Shown: positions 16,438-25,185, numbered from the stretch's first letter. The stretch: 64,000 nt of DNA from Luteolibacter arcticus (GCF_025950235.1 NZ_JAPDDT010000006.1:330110-394109), one strand, 5' to 3'. The notes: a model not told the origin generated them from the sequence alone. Translations and numbers: made by a program.

Positions 16438-16857
16438 TCACTCCACGGCGTCGAGCAACCAGACTCCGTCGACTTTCACGAGCTTGGCCGTCACCTTGTG
16501 CTTTTCGCTTCCGAAAGTGGTGGTGAGCACGACTGAGGCGGCTGCGTCCCTGATCTCGGGTTTCTCCGCCTTGAAGGGCTTGGTCGGCACGTCCTGGGCA
16601 TTGAGCACCGGATCGGCGTCGACCTCCTCGGCGTTCATGGCCTTGTCGTAGGCTTTCTTGAACTTCGGCGTGACCAGCTTCGACTTCGCCACCCACACCT
16701 TGGTGTCTTTGTTCGCTTCGACCTCGGCGACGTAGCCGGCGTAGAACTTTTCCGCCACTTGGCCGGGGCCATCGGCGGCGGCCTCCGCGGCGGAGGAGGG
16801 AAGCATCGTGAACAGCGAAACGATGGCGGCGAGCAGGAGGCGGAGCGTTTTCATCAT
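16438..16857 (-). CDS. Secreted hypothetical protein (DUF3828-like length and pattern)
   Basis: The 139-residue protein has a signal peptide (MMKTLRLLLAAIVSLFTMLPSSAAEA) and a short alpha/beta domain ending KHKVTAKLVKVDGVWLLDAVE. That ending is typical of small NTF2-like or DUF3828/DUF4878 secreted proteins, in which the last strand reads as a K..DG.W.ld motif. This is resemblance only. It is divergent from the phnA gene. Confidence 0.6.
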   Translation of the reverse strand: MMKTLRLLLAAIVSLFTMLPSSAAEAAADGPGQVAEKFYAGYVAEVEANKDTKVWVAKSKLVTPKFKKAYDKAMNAEEVDADPVLNAQDVPTKPFKAEKPEIRDAAASVVLTTTFGSEKHKVTAKLVKVDGVWLLDAVE

Positions 16858-16935
16858 CCTCAGAATGCTCCTGCCGCCAAGGGGGCGTCAATCCGCGCTT
16901 GTGCCGCCCCCGTGGACAGGTCTTGTTCGGCCGCC

Positions 16936-17277
16936 ATGGCCGACACGACGACCTGCCCGCTCTGCGAGATGACCGAGATCCTCACCACGGATCTCCATCA
17001 CGAATGCCTGACCTGTGGCCACGAGTGGGACGATGCCCCGGCGGAAGAAACGGCTGCGACCCGTGTGGTCAAGGATGCGTATGGCAATGTCCTCGCCGAT
17101 GGAGATGTGGTCGCCATGATCAAGGACCTCAAGCTCGGTGGCACCTCGCAGGTGCTGAAGACCGGCACCAAGTCGAAGCCGATCCGGCTGGTCGATGGCG
17201 ACCATGAGATCGCCTGCCGCATGGACGGCATGTCGATCGCGCTGAAGGCGATGTATGTGAAGAAGGTGGTGGATTAG
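16936..17277 (+). CDS. phnA: PhnA/YjdM zinc-ribbon protein
   Basis: The 113-residue protein has an N-terminal zinc ribbon (CPLC near residue 7 and CLTCGHEW near residue 27) and the PhnA domain (VVKDAYGNVLADGDVVAMIK; KLGGTSQVLKTGTKSK; AMYVKKVVD). Despite its name, the family is not required for phosphonate breakdown in E. coli and its role is unclear. ATG 16936 (MADTTTCPLC) is chosen over an upstream in-frame ATG at 16759 that would overlap the divergent gene. It is followed 18 bp later by a methyltransferase gene. Confidence 0.9.
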   Translation: MADTTTCPLCEMTEILTTDLHHECLTCGHEWDDAPAEETAATRVVKDAYGNVLADGDVVAMIKDLKLGGTSQVLKTGTKSKPIRLVDGDHEIACRMDGMSIALKAMYVKKVVD

Positions 17278-17295
17278 TTTTTCCTTCACGCAATC

Positions 17296-18153
17296 ATGGA
17301 TTACTGGCTGGAAGAACGGCAGCGCTTGGAGCAGGAACTCGGCGAGCGCATCACGCTCGATGCGCTCACCGGGCCGAATGGCCTCGACCGCGAACCGTGG
17401 CGGGACGATGCCGGCGGTGAGGCGGGCTGGTTGATCGCCCAGCGGAAAAAGGGCCACCGGCATTCCGCCGATGACGTGCTCACCGCGTGGTATGCGCTGC
17501 AGGTCTCGCCGAAGGTAAGCGAGCATCTTGATCTCGGCACCGGTATCGGTACCGTCGGCCTGCTGACGCTGTGGGGCATGGGGCCAGAGGCGCGGCTGAC
17601 CTGTGTCGAAGCGCAGGAGATCAGCTACCGGCTACTCCAGTCGAACCTCGATGCCAATGGCCTTCGCCATCGCGTGGACTGTTCCCACGGCGACCTGCGG
17701 GACCTGGTGCTGGAGAAGAAGTTTCCATTGATCACCGGCAGTCCGCCGTATTTCCCGACGAGTGCCGGCGTGGTGCCACAGGACTCGCAGAAGGCCCATG
17801 CCCGCTTTGAGTTGCGCGGCGATGTCTCGGACTATGCCAAGGCCGCCGTGAAGCATCTCGCGCCCGGTGGCTGGTTTGTCCTGTGCTTTCCCTCGCCGCA
17901 GAAGCAGCGCGCGCTCGATGGCATCGCGGCCGCCGGGCTTGCCGTGGTGAAGCTGCGCGATGTGATCCCGCGGGAAACCTTGCCAGCCTTGTTCACGCTG
18001 TTCGCCTGCCGGCATCGCGATGAAGTCGATAAGCCGATGCTCGTCGAAGAGCCGCTTATCGTGCGCGAGGAAAGCGGCCGTCTAACAGCCTCGATGGCGG
18101 CAGTGCGGCGTGGCTTCGGTTTCTCCGATGGCATCGCTCACGGTGGACACTGA
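17296..18153 (+). CDS. TrmN6-like SAM-dependent N6-adenine methyltransferase
   Basis: The 285-residue protein contains a SAM-binding motif LDLGTGIGTVGL (near residue 79), an acidic motif VEAQ, and the catalytic motif GSPPYFP in place of the usual NPPY(F). This pattern fits tRNA1(Val) A37 N6-methyltransferase (TrmN6/YfiC) and related RNA or protein methylases. It has about 60 residues before motif I, longer than E. coli TrmN6. RNA is the probable substrate, but this is inference. It converges on a DUF4287 gene 7 bp away. Confidence 0.8.
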   Translation: MDYWLEERQRLEQELGERITLDALTGPNGLDREPWRDDAGGEAGWLIAQRKKGHRHSADDVLTAWYALQVSPKVSEHLDLGTGIGTVGLLTLWGMGPEARLTCVEAQEISYRLLQSNLDANGLRHRVDCSHGDLRDLVLEKKFPLITGSPPYFPTSAGVVPQDSQKAHARFELRGDVSDYAKAAVKHLAPGGWFVLCFPSPQKQRALDGIAAAGLAVVKLRDVIPRETLPALFTLFACRHRDEVDKPMLVEEPLIVREESGRLTASMAAVRRGFGFSDGIAHGGH

Positions 18154-18160
18154 GATTTGC

Positions 18161-18391
18161 TCAGGCGCTGTCTTCGCTCTTCGTGCCCTTCAGGAGAGCA
18201 TGGATGGCCATCGCATGGCCGTGTCCCATCTGGAAATCCTCTTTCAACCACAGGACGATATCGCCCGCTTTGACGCCGGCAGCTAGCTGCCCGTTGTGGG
18301 TGAATCCTTTTTCTTCCGCGAGCGCCCGGAAGTCGGCAGGGGATTTGCCGGTGTTGACCTCGATGTTCCGAAGGTAGGATTGGTAGGACAT
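18161..18391 (-). CDS. DUF4287 domain protein
   Basis: The 76-residue protein is a stand-alone DUF4287: SYQSYLRNIEVNTGKSPADF, LKEDFQMGHGHAMAIHALLK. The domain also appears fused to DUF5655 proteins and its function is unknown. It lies 28 bp downstream of the DoxX gene and in the same orientation, so the two may be co-transcribed. Confidence 0.88.
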   Translation of the reverse strand: MSYQSYLRNIEVNTGKSPADFRALAEEKGFTHNGQLAAGVKAGDIVLWLKEDFQMGHGHAMAIHALLKGTKSEDSA

Positions 18392-18419
18392 GGATGATGG
18401 TTTGTCAGAGTGAGTGTGC

Positions 18420-18854
18420 TCACGGCCGCTTTAACATCCAGCCGGCAATGCTCGGATACCGAAGCAACAGTCCCAGCCAAGCCAGCACGCCGAATCCCAC
18501 GGCAAAAACGACGGGGAATGAACCGGTCCGCTGGAGAACGTGCGTCGCCGCCGCCCCGCCGAGATAGCCCGTCAAAAGAACGGCGCCCAGGATGGAGGTT
18601 CTCGGGACCACGTAGAAGGCCGTGCAAACGAGCAGCAGCAGGCCGATGCCGTTGGCCATCTCCGGACTGATTCCCATTTTCTGGCAGGCCTCCATTACCG
18701 GCTTTACCCGCAGCACCTTGGTGATCCCGTCGAAGGCTAGGAACAGCACGACAAGGGATTTGATGACAGTGGCGGTTCTCGGCATCGCCTTGAATGCCGG
18801 GGCACCTTGGCCCGAGAGTTGGGGAATTGAGTCCTGATTCATGATCACCACCAC
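18420..18854 (-). CDS. DoxX-like membrane protein
   Basis: The 144-residue protein has four hydrophobic segments (VIKSLVVLFLAFDGITKVL; MANGIGLLLLVCTAFYVV; ILGAVLLTGYLGGAAATHVL; VVFAVGFGVLAWLGLLLRY) and the DoxX-like motif GGAAATHV. It may start at ATG 18854 or at ATG 18842 (MNQDSIP). It is directly downstream (12 bp) of a broken AraC-type regulator gene, which probably once controlled it. Confidence 0.88.
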   Translation of the reverse strand: MVVIMNQDSIPQLSGQGAPAFKAMPRTATVIKSLVVLFLAFDGITKVLRVKPVMEACQKMGISPEMANGIGLLLLVCTAFYVVPRTSILGAVLLTGYLGGAAATHVLQRTGSFPVVFAVGFGVLAWLGLLLRYPSIAGWMLKRP

Positions 18855-18866
18855 CCCTATAGCGGA

Positions 18867-19574
18867 CTAGGCACGATCCCTATTGTATAAAAGCGACAGT
18901 TGTTCCTGCTCCCGCGCGATCCGGGCCGGGCTCAGTCCCACGAACCTCTTCAACGAGCGGGTGAGATGCGCTTGGTCGTAGTAGCCGGCTTCGTGAACCA
19001 CATCGAGGATGGGCGCTCCTTGCTTCAAGCTCAACGTCGCCTGTCGCGCCCGTTCGATCTGGTGGATCGCGCCGCAAGTCAGCCCGGTGATCCGGAGAAC
19101 GCGCCGCTGTTCGGTCCGAGTGGTGATATCCTGGAGCTCTCCGCGGATGGCAGCCTTCACAATGCGATCTTCCTGGACCACTCCTCGCCGCACTAGGCGC
19201 TCCACGAACGTCTCAACGTTTTCGAAGGTCGGAATTTCCCATGACGATCCGTCCAGCCAGAACGATTTCCCGGTGGCATTCGGCAGGATGACGTCGTTGC
19301 GGTCCCGAAGTTCGTCGCAGCGGATCTGCGGCATGAATGTGCCCACCTTGAAGCGCACTCCGAATCACTCGCCATTCGCAGGCAGGTCTGCCATGGTGGC
19401 CATAGTTTCTGGTCCATGGACGACGACCGTGGTTTCGCCATTCATCCGGAAGAAAACCAAATCCCAGTCGCACGTCGCAATGGAGTGGAAGACCCCCGGG
19501 CGATCACTGTGGCTCCGCCAGATCCTCTCGATGAAAGGAGAGTCGGATGGGCGATCCTCGAACGTGATCAGCAT
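18867..19574 (-). pseudogene. AraC-family regulator (DUF6597 plus HTH) interrupted by an in-frame TGA
   Basis: Two ORFs lie in the same frame. The first (from ATG 19574, MLITFEDRPSDSPFIERIW) ends PANGE at a TGA (19365-19367). The next codon resumes as FGVRFKVGTFMP and continues to a normal C-terminal AraC HTH (GAPILDVVHEAGYYDQAHLT, RSLKRFVGLSPARI). The family usually has Trp at this position (GEWFG), so a single TGG to TGA change explains the break. Without the stop the protein would be 235 residues, a normal length. It could be a real nonsense mutation, a sequencing error or a readthrough site. A GTG 7 bp past the stop could restart translation of the HTH half. Confidence 0.8.
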
Positions 19575-19654
19575 TTCATTTCCATGCTCCCGGGCAGCAG
19601 TGGCGTCAAGGACATGAAGACGGGACGCACCCGACAATCGCCCGTGCTATGCGG

Positions 19655-20116
19655 TCATTCCTTGGGCGGCCACACCACACCGTCCAATTCCTCAGGCAAC
19701 TGGGTCGGATCCTGTGGATAGATCAGCGAGAGATCCATGTCCGAGAGCGAGCCCTTGAGAAACTCCATCTCCTCCGGCGCGCCGATGATCAACCACAGCA
19801 CCTCTTCATCGCGATCATTGAAGACCTGGCGCAATTGGTCCGGCCCGACCAGCACGCCGCCGTGTTTCGGCACGGTCACGGTGTCCCCACCGATCCGGAT
19901 GCGGCCGGTGCCTTCGAGCACGAAGTAGAACTCCTCCGCTCGGATGTGCTTGTGCAGGGTGTTCGCGCTCTGCGGGGGCATCCGCCACAGCCGTGCGCCC
20001 ATGTTTTCGCTTCCCGTCCGCTCGAGGAAATCGGCGTTGGGAATTTTCATCAGGTTCGACGGTCGCCAATGGAGGTCGTCCGGAGTGATGAGCTGATAGC
20101 CGGAGAAGGTCTTCAT
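19655..20116 (-). CDS. Cupin-domain protein
   Basis: The 153-residue protein has a single cupin barrel: NTLHKHIRAEEFYFVLEGTGRIRI (cupin motif 1 with two His and Glu) and VLVGPDQLRQVFNDRDEEVLWLIIG (motif 2, in which the usual His is replaced by a Gln-containing segment). It ends with a charged tail. It may bind metal through the motif 1 residues. I chose ATG 20116 (MKTFSGYQL) since the upstream reading frame to 20323 overlaps a LysR remnant on the other strand. Confidence 0.85.
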   Translation of the reverse strand: MKTFSGYQLITPDDLHWRPSNLMKIPNADFLERTGSENMGARLWRMPPQSANTLHKHIRAEEFYFVLEGTGRIRIGGDTVTVPKHGGVLVGPDQLRQVFNDRDEEVLWLIIGAPEEMEFLKGSLSDMDLSLIYPQDPTQLPEELDGVVWPPKE

Positions 20117-20174
20117 GAGGGATTGCCATGAGCTAATCCCTTCCGTCGTTTCCGGCAAGGTCCTAGCTGGCTTG

Positions 20175-20404
20175 CGACGACTTGAAGCTGCGCGCACCGG
20201 GCTCGGCATCGCGGTCCAGCCGCATTGGCCATCCTCGAAGACCTCGAGGCGGGACGCCTTGTTCGCGTGCTGCTGTCGTGGCGGCCGAAGGATCTGCCCG
20301 TGCACGTCGTCTATGCCGGCCACCGCCTGCTACCGACCCGCGCAAGGGCCTTCGTAGACTTCGCGGTCGAGTTCATGAAGCAGGAGCTGGCGGCGGGAGG
20401 GTGA
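20175..20404 (+). pseudogene. LysR-family regulator remnant (C-terminal substrate-binding tail)
   Basis: The plus strand encodes GLRRLEAARTGLGIAVQPHW and then, after a one-base frame slip near 20228, AILEDLEAGRLVRVLLSW, HVVYAGHRLLPTRARAFVDF and a TGA at 20402. Together these are the last part of a LysR effector-binding domain. The HTH half is missing. No intact LysR gene is nearby. Confidence 0.7.
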
Positions 20405-20417
20405 TCCCCTCATCGCT

Positions 20418-20885
20418 TCACGCTCCCCACTCCGACCATGGCTGCCGGGCGAGGCTGGCATTGTAATACCGAGGGTCGTCGGAGACCTCGCCACCGAGCC
20501 ACTCCGGGTGATCGAATTCCTCGTCTGCATCCTCCAGTTCGATCTCCGCGACCACGAGGCCTGCGTTGGCTCCGAGAAACTCGTCGACCTCCCACAGGTG
20601 CGCCCCGTGCTGGCGTTCGTGGCGAATCTTGTCCACCGGCGACGGCACGCAGAGGTCGAGCAATGCCCGCGCGTCATCCAGCGGGATGGCGTATTCGAAT
20701 TCCTGCCGCGATACGCCGGAGGTGGCGCCCTTGATCGTGAGGAAGGCTTTCTCCCCGGCGATCCGCACGCGCACCGTGCGGCCGGGATCGAGGCTCAGGT
20801 AGCCTTGGCAAATCCGCATGCCGGGAGGGCCTTCGCGCCAGGCGTCGGAGGTGACCAGGAACTTGCGCTCGGTTTCAGTGGCCAT
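20418..20885 (-). CDS. CYTH-domain (triphosphate tunnel metalloenzyme) protein
   Basis: The 155-residue protein begins MATETERKFLV, the conserved ExExK opening of the CYTH tunnel, and continues RVRIAGEKAFLTIKG, FEYAIPLDDARALL, KIRHER and WEVDEFLG, VVAEIELEDADEEF. All the charged residues that line the tunnel are present. Single-domain bacterial members are inorganic triphosphatases or nucleotide triphosphatases. It overlaps the upstream DUF2238 gene by 11 bp, which suggests coupling. Confidence 0.9.
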   Translation of the reverse strand: MATETERKFLVTSDAWREGPPGMRICQGYLSLDPGRTVRVRIAGEKAFLTIKGATSGVSRQEFEYAIPLDDARALLDLCVPSPVDKIRHERQHGAHLWEVDEFLGANAGLVVAEIELEDADEEFDHPEWLGGEVSDDPRYYNASLARQPWSEWGA

Positions 20886-21489
20886 GGAGTTTCGCGATGG
20901 ATCGGTCGTGGAGGGGCTTGAAAAGGAACAAGGAGATCAGCGAACCGATTCCCGCAAGGAACATATCCATCTGGGTGTCCCAAGGGTCGCCCTGGGTACC
21001 GAGGAAGGACTCCGCTGCCTCCGCCGAGATGAGGGCGGCGGCCCATTCCACCAGCTCGTAGCAAGCGCTGAAGGCGAGGCAGAAGGAGATCACCGTGAAG
21101 TGCAGCCAGCCGCGCCGTGCGAACACATCATTCCGGATCAGGATCTCGCTGGTCACCAGCGCGGGCACGATCCCTTGGAACAGGTGGCCGATGCGGTCGT
21201 AGTGATTCCGCGTGAAGCCGCACCACTCCTTCATCCAGTCACCGAGTGGCGTCAGCGCATAGGTGTAGTGGCCCCCTACGAGGAGCAGCACCATGTGCAG
21301 GGCGATCCATACGAGCACGAAGCTGGAAAACCGCCAACCTTTCCGTGCAGCAATGGCCAGCGCGATGAAGCCGATGAAGACCGGCGTCACCTCCAGCCAC
21401 CACGTCACCCGGTCGTGGGGCCGCCACGCGGACCACGCGATCCATGGCAGGATGAACAGGAGCAGCAGCAGGTTCGGACGGGATGCCAT
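20875..21489 (-). CDS. DUF2238 membrane protein (YjdF-like)
   Basis: The 204-residue protein has five or six transmembrane helices (LLLLLFILPWIAWSAW; VTPVFIGFIALAIAA; FVLVWIALHMVLLLVGGHYTY) and the DUF2238 signature NHYDRIGHLFQG, ACYELVEWAAAL and GDPWDTQMDMFLAGIGS. The function is unknown. It is the upstream partner of the CYTH gene with an overlapping stop/start region. Confidence 0.92.
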   Translation of the reverse strand: MASRPNLLLLLFILPWIAWSAWRPHDRVTWWLEVTPVFIGFIALAIAARKGWRFSSFVLVWIALHMVLLLVGGHYTYALTPLGDWMKEWCGFTRNHYDRIGHLFQGIVPALVTSEILIRNDVFARRGWLHFTVISFCLAFSACYELVEWAAALISAEAAESFLGTQGDPWDTQMDMFLAGIGSLISLFLFKPLHDRSIAKLHGH

Positions 21490-21525
21490 CGCTCACGAGC
21501 TTTGGCATCCCGGTCGCGACGCCAA

Positions 21526-21975
21526 TCAAATTCCAATGGCTTCCGCTTGGGCCTCCGCTTTCGCCTCCGCCGCGCGGCCGAGCATGCGGTAGAGATGCGG
21601 GCAGGTGCTCGCGGTCGGCCGCACCTCGGTGGTCAGGCCGTAGTCGAGCATCGGATTGGAACGGGCGATCGCCACCGCTTCCTCCAAGCTCTCCACCGCG
21701 AGCAGCACGTAGCCGCCGACCGCTTCCTTGGCCTCGATGAAGGGCCCGTCGGTCACGGTATTGCCGCCCTCGCCGGTGATCACCACGCTCTGCTCCATCA
21801 GCGGCTGCGCCCCGAGGATCTTGCCGGCGGCGGTCAAGCGGTCGAACCACTCGTTGACCCGGCTCATTACCTGGCGCAGCTCGTCTTCCGAATAGCCGCC
21901 TTCCGCCCAGTTAGTCTTGCGGAAAAGCAGCAGGTGGCCGGTCACTTGAGGCGGGGTCGTCATTTCGAGGCTCAT
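21526..21975 (-). CDS. YCII-related (DGPF) domain protein 1
   Basis: The 149-residue protein has the YCII/DGPF pattern: QPLMEQSVVITGEGGNTVTDGPFIEAKEAVGGYVLL, then a SLEEAVAIARSNP helix. The TDGPF motif gives the family its name. Such genes accompany ECF42 sigma factors, one of which is encoded 1.8 kb away in the same orientation. The 171-bp gap upstream holds a short CGCGTTC/GAACGCG hairpin near 22108 and nothing else I could recognise. Confidence 0.88.
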   Translation of the reverse strand: MSLEMTTPPQVTGHLLLFRKTNWAEGGYSEDELRQVMSRVNEWFDRLTAAGKILGAQPLMEQSVVITGEGGNTVTDGPFIEAKEAVGGYVLLAVESLEEAVAIARSNPMLDYGLTTEVRPTASTCPHLYRMLGRAAEAKAEAQAEAIGI

Positions 21976-22146
21976 GGCGTGAAGATGGAGGTTGATTGAC
22001 TGATTTCAAGACAACGACGAACGCGAGGGACCGGCGAGGACAGGCTTTTGGAAAAAATGTGCGGATTGGGCCGGACGGGGATGTAGCCCGCCGTCCTCGT
22101 GGCTTCCGCGTTCTCACGAACGCGCCTACGGTTGCCAGGCACCTCC

Positions 22147-22791
22147 TCACCCCCTCGCTATTACCAAGTGCATGGCGCCAGGGCTCGTCACGTGTTCCGT
22201 GCATTTGTAACCGAGCTTCAAGAGATCGATTCCGGCGAAGAGGCTTTCACCGCTGCCGAGAATAACCGGTGTCACGGCGACGTGGAGCTCGTCTACCAGT
22301 CCAGCCTGAAGGTATTGCCGGATCGTCGCCGCCCCGCCACCGATGCGTATGTCCAGCCCCCCGGCCGCGGCCTTGGCTCGCTCCAGAGCGGCGTGGATGC
22401 CGTCCGTGACGAAATGAAAGGTCGTGCCGCCCTCCATCTGGATCGGTGGGCGCGGATGGTGGGTGAGCACGAAGACCGGCGTGTGATACGGCGGATCGTC
22501 ACCCCACCAGCCCTTCCATTGGTCATCCGGCCACTCGCCGCGGATGGGCCCGAACATGTTGCGGCCGAGGATCCACGCGCCGAGGCGGTCCATGCCGCGT
22601 TCGGCGAAGTCATTGTCCACGCCGGTGGTGCCGTCCTCTTCGCCTTGCATCCGTTGGAAAACGCGTGTGGGAATGAACCACTCGTGAAGATTCATGCCGC
22701 CGATTCCCATGGGGTGATCGATGCTTTGGCTCGGGCCGGCTCCGAATCCGTCGAGAGACAATCCGAAGCAATTAACGCGTAGCTTGGACAT
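22147..22791 (-). CDS. Dihydrofolate-reductase-like (RibD C-terminal) family protein
   Basis: The 214-residue protein fits the RibD_C/DHFR-like family: VNCFGLSLDGF, WILGRNMFGPIRGEW, VFVLTHHPRPP, IRIGGGAATIRQYLQAGLVDELHVAVTPVILGSGESLF. Members are often encoded beside ECF42 sigma factors and DGPF proteins. The nicotinamide cofactor and substrate are not established. It is 39 bp downstream of the second DGPF gene. Confidence 0.9.
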   Translation of the reverse strand: MSKLRVNCFGLSLDGFGAGPSQSIDHPMGIGGMNLHEWFIPTRVFQRMQGEEDGTTGVDNDFAERGMDRLGAWILGRNMFGPIRGEWPDDQWKGWWGDDPPYHTPVFVLTHHPRPPIQMEGGTTFHFVTDGIHAALERAKAAAGGLDIRIGGGAATIRQYLQAGLVDELHVAVTPVILGSGESLFAGIDLLKLGYKCTEHVTSPGAMHLVIARG

Positions 22792-22829
22792 GGTGGTGTT
22801 CCTTGGTGGTAGGTGTCTTCAGCTTGCTT

Positions 22830-23228
22830 CTATTCCGCCTTGGTTTCAGCGCGTCTCTGTTCGCTCTCGCGGATCATTTCGCTGAGATCTGCGGCAGGGC
22901 GAATCTCGAACGGCCCGGCCTTCACGCCCGGGTGCTTCGACATGATCTGGATGGCGTGATTCAAATCGCGGGCTTCGAGGATCAAGATGCCGCCGATCTG
23001 TTCCTTCGTCTCGGCGTAGGGTCCATCGGTGATGGACACCTTGCCGTCTTTCCAACGCAAGGTCGCGGCCATCTGCGGCGGCTGCAATGCCTCGCCGCCG
23101 GCGAAGTGGCCCTTCTCCCGCAACTCGTCGTCATAGGTGAAGCACTCGTCCACCATCGCGTTGCGCTCGGTTTCAGAGAAGTTCTCGAATTTGTTCGGCT
23201 CGATGTAGCCGAGGCAGATGTATTTCAT
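22830..23228 (-). CDS. YCII-related (DGPF) domain protein 2
   Basis: The 132-residue protein starts [20 protein letters not shown], and has [30 protein letters not shown], the DGP(F/Y) signature of the family. A C-terminal segment [12 protein letters not shown] follows. It is 30 bp downstream of DGPF protein 3 and upstream of the RibD-like gene, so these genes probably form one transcript with the sigma factor. Confidence 0.9.
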   Translation of the reverse strand: MKYICLGYIEPNKFENFSETERNAMVDECFTYDDELREKGHFAGGEALQPPQMAATLRWKDGKVSITDGPYAETKEQIGGILILEARDLNHAIQIMSKHPGVKAGPFEIRPAADLSEMIRESEQRRAETKAE

Positions 23229-23257
23229 GGTCGTTGTTCCTTTCGGTTAGGACGGTC

Positions 23258-23701
23258 TCACTCGCCTTGCTGCTTCTCCGCGACTCGCGTGCGGGCTGAC
23301 TGGATGGCCTCCTGCACGTCTTCGCCGAACTCAGCGAAATCGAAGATCTCGCGGATCTCGATCACGTCGCCCTCCTTGGCGGGGCAGCGCCGGGCCCACT
23401 CCACGGCTTCCTCTTTCGAATTCAACTGGAGGATCCAATAGCCACCGAGCACTTCCTTGGCCTCGATGAAGGGGCCATCGGTGACGACGGGCTGGCCTTT
23501 GCTGAAGGCGACGCGTGCTCCCTTCGACAAGGGATGCAGGCCGTCGAGCGCGATCAGCGCTCCGGCTTTGCCCAGCTCCTCGTTGAACTTGATCATCGGG
23601 GACATATCCTCCAGCGGCGGCGCAAAGTCATCGCCGGCCCGCTCTGAATCCGGGGTCGATGGCTGATAGACGTGGGGAATCATCATCATCAAGAATCTCA
23701 T
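23258..23701 (-). CDS. YCII-related (DGPF) domain protein 3
   Basis: The 147-residue protein starts MRFLMMMIPHVYQP, typical of this family, and contains VVTDGPFIEAKEVLGGYWILQLNSKEEAVEW and ending EIREIFDFAEFGEDV. ATG 23701 is used because it begins the conserved strand; ATG 23755 would add 18 unrelated residues. It lies 90 bp downstream of the ECF42-type sigma factor gene. Confidence 0.9.
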   Translation of the reverse strand: MRFLMMMIPHVYQPSTPDSERAGDDFAPPLEDMSPMIKFNEELGKAGALIALDGLHPLSKGARVAFSKGQPVVTDGPFIEAKEVLGGYWILQLNSKEEAVEWARRCPAKEGDVIEIREIFDFAEFGEDVQEAIQSARTRVAEKQQGE

Positions 23702-23791
23702 TTTCGGTAGGTTGGTTGGTGATTTTGAGGGCGTGAATCGTGCCCTCTCATCCACTGGTCGATTGGCGGCGGCGGAATTCGACAGCGATCT

Positions 23792-25051
23792 TCATTTTTT
23801 TTCGCCCAGCTCCTGGAGCCGTTTTTCAAGGAAGCGCCGCTCCGGTTCCTGTTGGCTGAGCGCCAAGGCCTTTTGATAGGCGGCACGTGCCTCCACCAAG
23901 TTTCCCAGCCGGCGATGCAAATCCGCGCGGGCCGAATGCGCGAGATGATAGTCCGCCAATTCGCCGCGGGCGAGAATGGCATCGATCAGCGTTAAGCCCG
24001 CCTCCGGTCCATCGCGCATTGCCACCGCCACGGCGCGATTCAACTCCACCACGGGCGAGACCTCGCTGCCTGCCAGCACCGTGTAGAGCGCGACGATCTG
24101 CGGCCAATCGGTGGCGGCGGCATCGGAGGCTTCGGCATGCACCGCAGCAATCGCTGCCTGCAACGTGTAGGGGCCGAATCGCTGCGAGCGCGATGCCCGC
24201 TCCACCAGCGCGATCCCTTCGGCGATCTGCTCGCGGTTCCACAGCTCGCGATCCTGTTGCTCTAACAGGATCAGTTCACCCGTGGACGAGGTCCGGGCCG
24301 CGCGCCGCGATTCCTGCAAGAGCATCAACGCAAGCAGGCCCATCACCTCCGGCTCCGGCAGCAGCTCCACCAGCACGCGCCCCAGCCGGATCGCCTCGCC
24401 GGATAGGTCCGTCCGCATCAGCGACTCCCCGGAGGAAGCGTAGTAACCCTCGTTGAACACCAGATAGACCACCTGCAGCACCGGACCCAGGCGGCCCGGC
24501 AATTCCTCCGGCGGCGGCACCTGATAGGGGAGTCTTTCGTCGCGGATCTTCGCCTTCGCCCGCACGATCCTTTGGGCGAGGGTCGGCGGGGTTGTTAGGA
24601 AAGCGCGAGCGATCTCTTCCGTCGTCAGGCCGCAGACTTCGCGCAAGGTCAGCGCCACGCGGCCCTCCGGTGCCAAGGCGGGATGGCAACAGGTGAAGAT
24701 CAGCCGCAAGCGGTCGTCCTCCACGCTTTCGTCGGACCCGACCGTGGCATCGTGGCTGCCGGTCTCGAGTTGCTCCGCGATCTTTTCCTGCGAGGCATCG
24801 AACCGTGCGCGACGGCGCAGCGTATCGATGGCCTTGAAGCGCCCCGTGGAAACCAGCCACGCGCGCGGCTGCTCAGGCACGCCGCCCTGCGGCCACTGCT
24901 CCAGCGCGGCGGCGAAGGCGTCGTGCATCGCGTCCTCGGCCAGATCGAAATCACCGAGCAGCCGGATCAGCGTGGCGAGGATGCGCCCGGACTCCGCGCG
25001 ATACACGGCATCCAGACGTTCCCGCACTTCTTCCACTGAGCATTCCGGCAT
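23792..25051 (-). CDS. ECF42-type RNA polymerase sigma factor with C-terminal TPR extension
   Basis: The 419-residue protein has sigma region 2 (LIRLLGDFDLAEDAMHDAFAAAL, WLVSTGRFKAIDTLRRRARF) and region 4 (VALTLREVCGLTTEEIARAF, RIVRAKAKIRD). A long C-terminal extension of about 200 residues includes EGYYASSGE, LNRAVAVAMRDGPEAGL and a TPR-like helix pair. This architecture and the DGPF genes downstream fit ECF group 42, where the extension takes the regulatory role and no anti-sigma gene is needed. It is first in a likely operon with three DGPF genes and a RibD-like gene. Confidence 0.93.
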   Translation of the reverse strand: MPECSVEEVRERLDAVYRAESGRILATLIRLLGDFDLAEDAMHDAFAAALEQWPQGGVPEQPRAWLVSTGRFKAIDTLRRRARFDASQEKIAEQLETGSHDATVGSDESVEDDRLRLIFTCCHPALAPEGRVALTLREVCGLTTEEIARAFLTTPPTLAQRIVRAKAKIRDERLPYQVPPPEELPGRLGPVLQVVYLVFNEGYYASSGESLMRTDLSGEAIRLGRVLVELLPEPEVMGLLALMLLQESRRAARTSSTGELILLEQQDRELWNREQIAEGIALVERASRSQRFGPYTLQAAIAAVHAEASDAAATDWPQIVALYTVLAGSEVSPVVELNRAVAVAMRDGPEAGLTLIDAILARGELADYHLAHSARADLHRRLGNLVEARAAYQKALALSQQEPERRFLEKRLQELGEKK

Positions 25052-25185
25052 GGGAGGAAAGCTACTGGAGGGATCCGGGCGGAACTCAATGCGAAATCGT
25101 CACCCTGCTAACGGTGAGTTGATGGAGCCGTCGGGGCTGCATGCGATATTCCGTGAGTAGGGATGGCGGCGACTGCGGCGTGACG

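Noticed and set aside
22100..22125. Intrinsic terminator at the CGCGTTC/GAACGCG hairpin
   Set aside because: The stem is only 7 bp and no T run follows on either strand.
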